Assembly (NCBI GenBank): GCA_013820865.1
Contig: JACDHU010000041.1
Span: 1-9,763 of the forward strand
Length of the DNA stretch: 9,763 bases
Direction of reading: 5' to 3'
Source: Chloroflexota bacterium
GTDB taxonomy: Bacteria; Chloroflexota; Limnocylindria; QHBO01
Part shown: piece after piece, positions 1 to 5,967 of the stretch
How the letters are laid out: every line of letters begins with the position of its first letter
Position numbering within the stretch: position 1 is the stretch's first letter
Made by a program: the position numbers and the translations under genes
Notes under the pieces: generated by a model
Told to the model about the DNA's origin: nothing
Seen by the model: only the letters and a program-made list of their open reading frames with translations
The model's database searches: none

Positions 1-551
1 TCGTGGTCCCGGGTCGTTCGTATGCCGAGCTCATGCGCGTCCTGCCCGATGCCGAGGCGCCGATCGAGATCACCGTCACGCCGAACAAGAGCCAGGTCCT
101 GTTTCACATCGAGGGCATCGACCTCGTCAGCCGGCTGATCGAGGGCCAGTTTCCCAACTACGAGCCGGTCATCCCGACCTCGCACAGCTCACGGGCGGTC
201 ATCGACCGCGAGGCCTTCCTGTCCGGGACGCGACGTGCGAGCATCTTCGCTCGTGACAGCGCCAACATCGTGAAGATCGAGCTTGGGGGTGATGATGCCG
301 ATGCATCCGGTGTCGCGATCACGGCGCATGCCGCGGACATCGGGGACAACGCGGATACCGTCGACGCCACGATCGAGGGATCACCGACATCGATCGCCTT
401 CAACGCGCGGTACCTCATCGATGTGCTCAGCAACCTTGGGTCCGATGAGGCCGTGCTGGAGCTCTCCGGCCCGCTCGCGCCGGGCGTCATCCGCGGCATC
501 GGCAAGGACGACTACGTCCACGTCATCATGCCGGTGCGGACTGCGTCGTAG
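1..551 (+). CDS. dnaN: DNA polymerase III sliding clamp (beta subunit), C-terminal part
   Basis: This is the 3' portion of the beta sliding clamp gene, cut by the window edge. The first complete codon is at position 3, and the last 182 residues plus a TAG stop are present. The clamp is a ring-shaped dimer that encircles DNA and tethers DNA polymerase III and repair proteins. Visible family hallmarks are a RLIEGQFPNYEPVIP segment, which matches the conserved G-x-FP-x-Y-x-x-v-iP stretch of domains 2/3, and the final LSGPLAPGVIRGIGKDDYVH followed by IMPVR. These form the clamp C-terminus, whose M-P-[VM]-R tail lies near the partner-binding pocket. About half of the usual 370 or so residues are here. 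The next gene is recF, the normal neighbour. Identity is secure from the C-terminal motifs and the synteny. Confidence 0.96.
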   Translation, partial: VVPGRSYAELMRVLPDAEAPIEITVTPNKSQVLFHIEGIDLVSRLIEGQFPNYEPVIPTSHSSRAVIDREAFLSGTRRASIFARDSANIVKIELGGDDADASGVAITAHAADIGDNADTVDATIEGSPTSIAFNARYLIDVLSNLGSDEAVLELSGPLAPGVIRGIGKDDYVHVIMPVRTAS

Positions 552-616
552 GCGAGGCCATGGCGCTGGGCTCCCTTGCTTTGGGCGCCGTTCCGCACGC
601 CACCTCTCGTGCTTCC

Positions 617-1786
617 ATGGAGCTGACGCGGCTGATCCTGGAGGACTTTCGCAGCTACCACGACGCCCAGATCACGCCCGACCGTGGACTCACGGTCGTC
701 GCCGCCCCGAATGGTACCGGCAAGACCAATCTGCTCGAAGCCATCCACGCCACCATCACCGGTCGTTCGCATCGCGCCGCCGTTGATGGCGACCTGGTCC
801 GGCACGGCGCGCCGTTCGCGCGCGTCACGCTGGAGCTGGCGAGCGGGACGGCCGCCGGAGGGACGACGGTCGAGCTCGTCCTGCCTGGCCCCGAGCCGCC
901 GCCGGGAATCCGCAAGCGGCTCCAGGTCAACGGCGTGCCGCGCCGAACGACGTCACTGGCGGAGACGGCACGTGCCGTCCTGTTTCGCCCGGAGGAGATG
1001 CTGCTGCTGGTGGGATCGCCGTCGGATCGCCGACGATTCCTCGATGCAATCCTGGCCCAGCGCAACCGGAGCGCGGCTCGCGACCTGGTGGAGGTGGCGC
1101 GCATTCTGGCCCAGCGCAACGCGCTTCTGCGTGGCATCCGGGCCGAGGAGGCGTCGCTCGACGCCCTCGCGTTCTGGGACGAGCAGTTGGCGCTGGTTGG
1201 CTCGCGCATCATGCGCGCCCGCCTCGAGGTGCTTCGCGAGCTTGGCGAGCGCATCGGTGCCCTGCATGACGCGGTCGCCGCGCCGGGTGAGCGCGACGCA
1301 TCGGTCCATCTCGCCTATGTGGATGGGCTCAAGGAAGCCTGGCCAGAGAGGGCGGATCCGACTGTTCGGATGCCTGGTGTCGAGGAGCTCACCGCGGCAT
1401 ACCGGGTGCGGATTGCCGGCGTTCGGCAGCGCGAGGCATGGAACGGGGTCAGCCTGGTCGGACCCCAGCGTGACGATCTGCGTGCCGAGCTGGGGGATCG
1501 CGACGTGGCGACCCACGCCAGCCGCGGCCAGCAGCGCACGATCATCCTGGCCATGAAGCTGGCCGAGACCGACCTGCTTGGAGCCGACGGGCCACGCCCG
1601 ATTGTCCTGCTCGACGACGTCTTCAGCGAGCTCGATCCCGATCGTGCCGATCGCCTGTCGGACCTGCTCGCGGATCGCGGCCAGGTGATCGTCACGACCG
1701 CTGACCCCGCCACGCTGAATGGTGCCCGGAGGCGAGGGGCGGCGATCTGGCGCATCGCTGACGGACGATTGGAGCGGGAGCCTTGA
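617..1786 (+). CDS. recF: DNA replication and repair protein RecF
   Basis: RecF is an SMC/ABC-type ATPase that acts with RecO and RecR to load RecA at single-strand gaps. With the ATG at 617 the protein has 389 residues, a normal RecF length. The N-terminus MELTRLILEDFRSY fits the family pattern 'L.L.nFRnY'. The Walker A region is APNGTGKTN (residues 30-38), with Ala in place of the usual first Gly. The ABC signature is SRGQQRT (302-308) and Walker B is IVLLDDVFSELD (329-340). An in-frame ATG at 560 would add 19 residues with no RecF resemblance. It has a slightly better purine-rich leader (AGGCGAGG just upstream) and would leave only 8 bp after dnaN, so the start is not fully settled; I prefer 617 on homology. 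The last four bases overlap the start of the next gene, which implies translational coupling. Confidence 0.93.
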   Translation: MELTRLILEDFRSYHDAQITPDRGLTVVAAPNGTGKTNLLEAIHATITGRSHRAAVDGDLVRHGAPFARVTLELASGTAAGGTTVELVLPGPEPPPGIRKRLQVNGVPRRTTSLAETARAVLFRPEEMLLLVGSPSDRRRFLDAILAQRNRSAARDLVEVARILAQRNALLRGIRAEEASLDALAFWDEQLALVGSRIMRARLEVLRELGERIGALHDAVAAPGERDASVHLAYVDGLKEAWPERADPTVRMPGVEELTAAYRVRIAGVRQREAWNGVSLVGPQRDDLRAELGDRDVATHASRGQQRTIILAMKLAETDLLGADGPRPIVLLDDVFSELDPDRADRLSDLLADRGQVIVTTADPATLNGARRRGAAIWRIADGRLEREP

Positions 1787-2133
1787 GCGGACGCGAGGAG
1801 GCCGGAGCAGCCGTGCAGCGCGCCCTGGTGGCGTGCATGGGCCCGGGCGCGGCCGAACAGCTGGCGCTGGCGCAGGTTCGCCTCGCGTGGGCGGAAGTTG
1901 TCACCGAGGCGCGGCTCCAGCGCGGGCCGCTGTCCAGCCGCGTCATGCGCGTCACCGGCAGCACGGCGCATGTGGAAGCGTCGGACTCGATGCTGGCGCA
2001 GGAACTCAACCTGCGCCGCGAGGCGCTGGCGTGGACGCTCAACGAACGCATGAAGGGGCGTCCGGGGGCGACCATCGTCGTTCGAGAATTGGCCGTATCG
2101 GTGGGTCGAGGCGGGACCGAGCGCTCCCTATAA
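1783..2133 (+). CDS. DciA/DUF721 family protein
   Basis: This is a small basic protein of 116 residues starting at TTG, whose TTGA overlaps the recF stop by 4 bp. The family pattern is visible: an N-terminal helical part, an 'LAWAEVV' tryptophan segment (W36) matching the W-x-x-[IV]-V of DUF721, then a strand-strand-helix part (roughly residues 52-89, including TAHVEASDSMLAQEL) that matches 'L.V.v.s..wa.eL'. Characterised DciA proteins help load the replicative helicase DnaB, and actinobacterial and related DUF721 genes often sit directly after recF, as here. A GGAG 8 nt before the TTG can serve as ribosome binding site. A GTG at 1813, preceded by GAGGAGG, is an alternative start that would remove 10 residues. 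I infer DciA-like function from family and context; the exact subgroup is unknown. Confidence 0.85.
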   Translation: MSGREEAGAAVQRALVACMGPGAAEQLALAQVRLAWAEVVTEARLQRGPLSSRVMRVTGSTAHVEASDSMLAQELNLRREALAWTLNERMKGRPGATIVVRELAVSVGRGGTERSL

Positions 2134-2134
2134 T
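2129..2134 (+). promoter_or_regulatory. Candidate -10 box TATAAT before the phosphatase-propeller gene
   Basis: A perfect TATAAT overlaps the TAA stop of the DUF721 gene. Transcription would start near 2140-2142, leaving a leader of about 36-38 nt before the ATG at 2178. At a 17-bp spacing the -35 hexamer would be TCGAGG, only 3 of 6 to TTGACA, so the case rests on the -10 box. The following CGGTC is shared with the box at 4411. Confidence 0.5.
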
Positions 2135-2177
2135 CGGTCGTAACTTCCGACCCGCCAGGCAGAGAACCCGGGCAGAC

Positions 2178-4403
2178 ATGAGCAACCGCGTCGCGACGAG
2201 AATCGGACTTCCTCCCACCGAGGACCGGCCAGCCGGCGCATTCGACGTGGTCAGATTCCACGAACCGTCAGTTGGGGCACGAGCACGGACCAAGGGGAGC
2301 CTCTTCCTGCTCGCCCAGCTGACGGGGGGGAATCCGGGGCTGGCACGGGCCACGCGCGATGCCCTCGATGCGCTCGAGCACGACTACTACTACGACCTGT
2401 CGGCCGGGGTGCTCGTTTCCCTGTCGAAGGCGTTGCGCAGCGCAAATCGCCGCCTCTACCACCAGCGCCGCCGCCTGGCCATCCCGCGTCGCTGCGGAGT
2501 GAGCATCGTGGCCGTCGTCGTTCGAGGGCGGGAGGCGCATGTCGCCAAGCTCGGTCCGGCAAGCGCGGTCATCGTGCGCTCCGGGAAGATGTACGAGGTT
2601 CCTCCCCCGCCGGCCGTGCCCGAGGAGGATCCGCGCATTCGGCGTCGGCGCGTCGCCGCCACGCTGGGAGAGGCGCTCGAGGTCGAGCCGTACGCCTGGC
2701 AGGGCGCGCTGGCCGTCGAGGATCGCATCGCGCTGGTCAGCCGTAATCTCGCGCACGCGGTGGGCGTCGAGGAGCTGAAGCGTGCGCTGGCCACGATGCG
2801 GCCGGGCCAGGCCGTCGAGCACATCCAGCAGGTGTTCACGATTCGAGGCGGGTCCGGCTCCGATGGGCTGTTGGCCATCGAGATCATCGAGGTCACCGCC
2901 ACCGCCACGACCCACCAGCTCGATCCGGTTCGGCCGGCGGAGCCATTTGCCGGACTGCCGGATCAGAGCCCGGTCCCGCTGGCCGATGCGATCGGCCGCG
3001 GACTGCATCGGGCGGGCGACGCGGCCGAGGGCGCCAAGGGGGCGTTCGGACGGGCCATCCTCACCGTCCTGTCGTGGATTCTGGCCTTCGTTCCGCGACG
3101 CCGGCCGGAGTACCCGAAAACCATTCCACGAACTGCTGAGCGCGAGCAGGGACGGCGGCGGCGCGCCGGCCTGGTGGGCATGGCTGCCGTCGCGGCGCTG
3201 ATGGCGGTCGGGGTCACGGTCGCAGCGTTGCCATCGGCACACCCGACAGAGGCGATCCCGCGCGCAACGATTGCCCGCGAGGCCATCACCGAGGCCACGG
3301 CGCTGCTCCGCAGCGTGGACGAGCGCGTGGACGGAGCCGACCTCGTTGATCGTGATCCCGAACGGGCGACCGAGCTGCTGGCCGATGCACATGCCGCCAC
3401 CGAGCGCGCCGTCGCCGCCGGCGTGGCCGAGCCCCAGCTCGCCGGGCTCCAGCAGCGGATCGACGAGGGGCTGGACGCGTTGTATCGCGTGACGCGCGTT
3501 GACGCCCCGGACGTCGTGGCGGACCTTGCCGCGACCTACGAGGACGTCGAGGCGGCCGACATGGTCGCCGCCAGTGATGGATCAATGTGGATCATCGAAA
3601 CCGGTCGGGGCCGTCTCCTGCGCGTCGATCCGGATGACGGCAGCTCCGTCATCATCTACCGCGCCGGCCAGGCCCTGGAGTCCGGCGAGATTCCCGGAGA
3701 TCCGTGGCTGATCGCCACGGCCGCCACCGACGTGGTGGTCATCGACCGGCAGCGGACGGCGTGGCGCGTGGACCTCGTCGAGCGCATCCCGCGCCGCATG
3801 GTGCTCAACGGCATCGAGGAACTCAGTGCCGACACGACGCTGATCGGCGCGCTTCAGCACCGGCCTCCGCTCGAGATCTTCAACCTGTACCTGGTCGACG
3901 CCGACACCGGCGAGATCGACCGCTGGAGCCCCCCGGCCATCATCCCCGTCGACTACCCCGACCCCTCGCAGCCCTTCCTGACCGATGCACCCGACCTCGA
4001 TCCGCGTAACGCGCGCGACCTGCGAGTTGACGTCAACGCCTGGCTGCTACACGCCGACACCGTGACGCGCGTGGACTTCGGCTCGCCGCGGGACCAGGCG
4101 GATTACTCGCTCGACAACCCGCCCGACGGTGCCGTGCGGCCCGATCTCGATTACCGCCTGCTGGACGGCGCCACGGTGGGCGATCGAGAGCTGCTGTACG
4201 TGTACGACGGCGCGCACCAACGACTCATCGCGTTCCAGAGGGCCGATGGCGCCTTCGTGCGCCAGTGGATGGCGCCTCCCGATGGCGATGCCGCCGGCGC
4301 CCTCGACGACGTCCGCGCGCTTTCGGTCACATCGGTGGCGGATGGCCCACCAGTCGCCTACCTGCTGACCGAGCGCGGGGTCCTTCGGCTCGTGCTCGAC
4401 TAG
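2178..4403 (+). CDS. Membrane protein with degenerate PP2C-like phosphatase domain and outer beta-propeller-like domain
   Basis: The protein has 741 residues. Residues 20-230 follow the layout of a PPM/PP2C phosphatase. 'GSLFLLAQLTGG' (40-51) sits where active enzymes have 'lfvvADGMGG', 'GVSIVAVVVRG..AHVAKLGPAS' (107-129) corresponds to 'TTlvaal..g..l.vanvGDSR', and 'DRIALVSRNLAHAV' corresponds to 'D.ilLcSDGL.d.v' (S188-L191). Every acidic metal-ligand position I can align is replaced, so catalysis is unlikely. A short hydrophobic patch (293-306) and a basic stretch precede one clear membrane helix (about 330-352), which predicts a cytoplasmic N-terminus. Outside follow a helical, Glu/Ala-rich segment (about 355-445) and a strand-rich region (about 450-741) with propeller-like repeats such as 'DGSMWIIETGRGRLLRVDPD'. 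The ATG at 2178 was chosen because upstream in-frame sequence lies inside the DUF721 gene and after the TATAAT box; the ribosome site is weak (GGGCAG). Function is unknown; a regulatory or scaffold role across the membrane is inference. Confidence 0.8.
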   Translation: MSNRVATRIGLPPTEDRPAGAFDVVRFHEPSVGARARTKGSLFLLAQLTGGNPGLARATRDALDALEHDYYYDLSAGVLVSLSKALRSANRRLYHQRRRLAIPRRCGVSIVAVVVRGREAHVAKLGPASAVIVRSGKMYEVPPPPAVPEEDPRIRRRRVAATLGEALEVEPYAWQGALAVEDRIALVSRNLAHAVGVEELKRALATMRPGQAVEHIQQVFTIRGGSGSDGLLAIEIIEVTATATTHQLDPVRPAEPFAGLPDQSPVPLADAIGRGLHRAGDAAEGAKGAFGRAILTVLSWILAFVPRRRPEYPKTIPRTAEREQGRRRRAGLVGMAAVAALMAVGVTVAALPSAHPTEAIPRATIAREAITEATALLRSVDERVDGADLVDRDPERATELLADAHAATERAVAAGVAEPQLAGLQQRIDEGLDALYRVTRVDAPDVVADLAATYEDVEAADMVAASDGSMWIIETGRGRLLRVDPDDGSSVIIYRAGQALESGEIPGDPWLIATAATDVVVIDRQRTAWRVDLVERIPRRMVLNGIEELSADTTLIGALQHRPPLEIFNLYLVDADTGEIDRWSPPAIIPVDYPDPSQPFLTDAPDLDPRNARDLRVDVNAWLLHADTVTRVDFGSPRDQADYSLDNPPDGAVRPDLDYRLLDGATVGDRELLYVYDGAHQRLIAFQRADGAFVRQWMAPPDGDAAGALDDVRALSVTSVADGPPVAYLLTERGVLRLVLD

Positions 4404-4410
4404 CCTTCGC

Positions 4411-4416
4411 TAGAAT
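4411..4416 (+). promoter_or_regulatory. Candidate -10 box TAGAAT, leaderless start of the BFN gene
   Basis: TAGAAT ends 6 nt before the ATG at 4423, so a transcript beginning 7 nt downstream of the box would start exactly at the A of the start codon. No Shine-Dalgarno-like purine run exists in the 19 bp between the two genes, which agrees with leaderless translation. No convincing -35 hexamer is visible. The following CGGTC matches that after the TATAAT at 2129. Confidence 0.5.
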
Positions 4417-4422
4417 CGGTCC

Positions 4423-4986
4423 ATGGCGGAAGACGCGTTCGGGCGGGTCAGGCTCATCGAGATGGTGGTCGAGAGCGTGCGCGTGCACATGCTGTCGAGC
4501 CAGCACGTGGTGATCCTCAAGGAGTCGGAGCGGGACCGATACCTGCCCATCTGGATCGGCCCATCCGAGGCCAACGCCATCGCCATGCGGCTCCAGGGCC
4601 TCAGCGCCGAGCGGCCGCTGACGCACGACCTGCTGGTGAGCACGATTGGTGCGCTCGGCTCGAGCGTGAGCCGAGTCGTCGTCACCCATGTCACCGACGG
4701 AACGTACCACGCGATGATCTACGTCGAGACCGCGTCTGGCGACGAGACCGAGATCGACTCCCGCACCTCCGACGCGATTGCCGTCGCGGTTCGCACGGGC
4801 TCCCCCGTCTACGTTGACGAACGGGTGCTCGACGAGGCTGGGGTCGAACCCGATTCGTCCGAGGAGGGATCACCGGAGGAGGAGGAGCGCCTCGCCGTCT
4901 TCCGCGAGTTCGTCAACTCTCTCGACGTGGACCTTCCCGGGTCCGGCGCTGGCGGTGGGAAGGGCCCACCTTCCGAAGAATCGTAG
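4423..4986 (+). CDS. Bifunctional nuclease (BFN/DUF151) family protein
   Basis: The protein has 187 residues, with the BFN domain (Pfam DUF151, COG1259) at about residues 10-135. Hallmarks are 'LPIWIGPSEANAIAMRLQG' (41-59), then 'RPLTHDLL', and 'SDAIAVAVRTGSPVYV' around residues 116-131. After an acidic Glu/Ser linker comes 'RLAVFREFVNSLDVDLP', a C-terminal helix commonly seen in bacterial members ('FreFLd'). Plant members have reported DNase and RNase activity; the cellular role of bacterial ones is poorly defined, so 'nuclease' is a family label here. The gene begins 19 bp after the preceding one, with a TAGAAT box and no ribosome site, so it is probably transcribed from its own leaderless promoter. 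The Gly/Ser-rich tail (residues 173-187) looks disordered. It converges on the minus-strand glycosyltransferase with a 98-bp gap. Confidence 0.93.
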   Translation: MAEDAFGRVRLIEMVVESVRVHMLSSQHVVILKESERDRYLPIWIGPSEANAIAMRLQGLSAERPLTHDLLVSTIGALGSSVSRVVVTHVTDGTYHAMIYVETASGDETEIDSRTSDAIAVAVRTGSPVYVDERVLDEAGVEPDSSEEGSPEEEERLAVFREFVNSLDVDLPGSGAGGGKGPPSEES

Positions 4987-5084
4987 GCAACGGGCGCGGG
5001 TCATCCGGCGACTTCTTGTCAGATGGCACCACCTGGGGCGCAGGTTTGCGGGAAGGGGGCGCTCGACGTCGACATATCGCCGAA

Positions 5085-5843
5085 TTATCGACCAGGCAGC
5101 GTACCGAGGACGTGGGAGCGGCGGGTCCAGAGCGCCCAGCGCAGCTTGCCGATGTCGCGGAAGGTGCGCATGATCTTGCGGAAGCTGGCGCCCGTGTTCG
5201 TCCCGGCTGCGCGCGGAAAGTGGTTGACCCCGACCTGCGCCATGGGGGTGCCGCGCGCGCGTAGCTTGATGAGCAGCTCGGCCGACAGGAACGGGGAGTC
5301 GGCGTCGAGGGGCAGGCCGTTGAATACCTCGCGCCGGAACAGCTTCATGGCACAGTCGATGTCGCGGACGCGCAGCCCGAAAGCGGCCGAGACGATGGCG
5401 TTGTAGCTCTTGGCGATGAAGATTCGATGCGGCGGATCGCGGCGCTTGATGCGAAAGCCGATGACCGCGTCGACGGGTCGTGCCGCGTCGCCGAGGCGCT
5501 CGAGCAAGCGCGACATCTCGCGCAGGTCGAACTGGAGGTCGCCATCGCTGAAGCCGATGAGTTCTCCGCGGGCATGCGTGAATCCGGAGCGCAGCGCGCC
5601 GCCGTAGCCCTGGTTGGCCTGGTGATGGACGCGCACCCGCGGATCGGCCGCCGCCAGGTCGTCCGCGATGGCCGGCGTTTGGTCGGTTGAGCCGTCGTTG
5701 ACGATCAGGACTTCGATCGAGCCGCCCACCATCGGGCCGATATCGTCAAGCGCCCGTTGAACCGTTTCGGCCGCGTTCTCCTCCTCGTTGTACGCGGGGA
5801 AGAAGAAGGTCAGCCGCGGGCGCGCCGTGGCGGTATTGGTCAT
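5085..5843 (-). CDS. Family 2 glycosyltransferase, DPM1-like (polyprenyl-phosphate sugar synthase)
   Basis: The protein has 252 residues with a single GT-A domain. The N-terminal signature is 'FFPAYNEEEN' (14-23), followed by 'VNDGSTDQT' (48-56, nucleotide binding), 'NQGYGGALRSGF' (77-88), the DXD-type metal site 'SDGDLQFD' (99-106, D100/D102) and 'DIDCAMKLFRREVF', matching the 'D...G.rl.rr' region of dolichyl/polyprenyl-phosphate mannose synthases. There are no C-terminal membrane helices and no GtrA domain, so it should act at the cytoplasmic membrane surface. It would transfer a sugar, plausibly mannose from GDP-mannose, to polyprenyl phosphate; the sugar is not proven by sequence. It is divergent from the GT-C fusion gene across 124 bp, and GT-C enzymes use exactly such lipid-linked donors, so a shared pathway is likely. 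GAGG about 10 nt upstream of the ATG is a weak ribosome site. Confidence 0.9.
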   Translation of the reverse strand: MTNTATARPRLTFFFPAYNEEENAAETVQRALDDIGPMVGGSIEVLIVNDGSTDQTPAIADDLAAADPRVRVHHQANQGYGGALRSGFTHARGELIGFSDGDLQFDLREMSRLLERLGDAARPVDAVIGFRIKRRDPPHRIFIAKSYNAIVSAAFGLRVRDIDCAMKLFRREVFNGLPLDADSPFLSAELLIKLRARGTPMAQVGVNHFPRAAGTNTGASFRKIMRTFRDIGKLRWALWTRRSHVLGTLPGR

Positions 5844-5904
5844 GAAGTGATGCCTCGGTGATCAGCGACTGGGGGGTGCCATCGTACGGCACCGGAGCTG
5901 CGCG

Positions 5905-5910
5905 TATACT
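5905..5910 (+). promoter_or_regulatory. Candidate -10 box TATACT before the GT-C fusion gene
   Basis: TATACT matches the -10 consensus at 5 of 6 positions and lies 57 bp before the ATG at 5968, which implies a leader of about 50 nt. The embedded GTATAC is self-complementary and could also read towards the divergent glycosyltransferase (TATACG on the minus strand), but neither direction has a clear -35 hexamer. A short perfect stem (CGCCA/TGGCG, 5914-5926) lies at the predicted start of the leader. Confidence 0.3.
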
Positions 5911-5951
5911 CACCGCCACCTTGGCGTGCGATACGAAACGGCGCGCTCCAC

Positions 5952-5958
5952 GGGGGAG
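5952..5958 (+). promoter_or_regulatory. Ribosome binding site of the GT-C fusion gene
   Basis: GGGGGAG lies 9 nt before the ATG at 5968 and 6 nt before an adjacent TTG at 5965. It is the best Shine-Dalgarno-like sequence before any gene in the window and fixes the start to within one codon. A further in-frame GTG at 5926 has no such site. Confidence 0.5.
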
Positions 5959-5967
5959 CCGCGCTTG

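Noticed and set aside
562..589. Inverted GGCGC/GCGCC pair between dnaN and the preferred recF start
   Set aside because: The 18-bp loop and short GC-only arms are expected by chance in this composition, and nothing suggests a regulatory structure.
560..616. N-terminal extension of RecF from the ATG at 560
   Set aside because: The 19 extra residues do not resemble RecF, which characteristically begins at the 'L.L.dFRsY' strand. The upstream purine run keeps it possible, so it is noted under recF rather than adopted.
1719..2177. Upstream in-frame extension of the PP2C-like gene by 153 codons
   Set aside because: It overlaps the end of recF and the whole DUF721 gene, which have better motif support. 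Its Gly/Arg-rich translation resembles nothing, and the TATAAT at 2129 favours the start at 2178.
2268..3392. Minus-strand open frame of 374 codons
   Set aside because: It is antisense to the PP2C-like/propeller gene, shows no family motif and has low-complexity His/Arg/Gly composition; a GC-driven shadow frame.
5031..5045. Hairpin ACCTG-GGGCG-CAGGT in the convergent gap between the BFN and glycosyltransferase genes
   Set aside because: The stem is only 5 bp and no T-run follows on either strand, so it does not qualify as an intrinsic terminator. The position is suitable, but the signal is too weak to annotate.
5063..5072. Palindrome TCGACGTCGA
   Set aside because: A single 10-bp palindrome in GC-rich DNA, not repeated near a promoter; it is probably chance.
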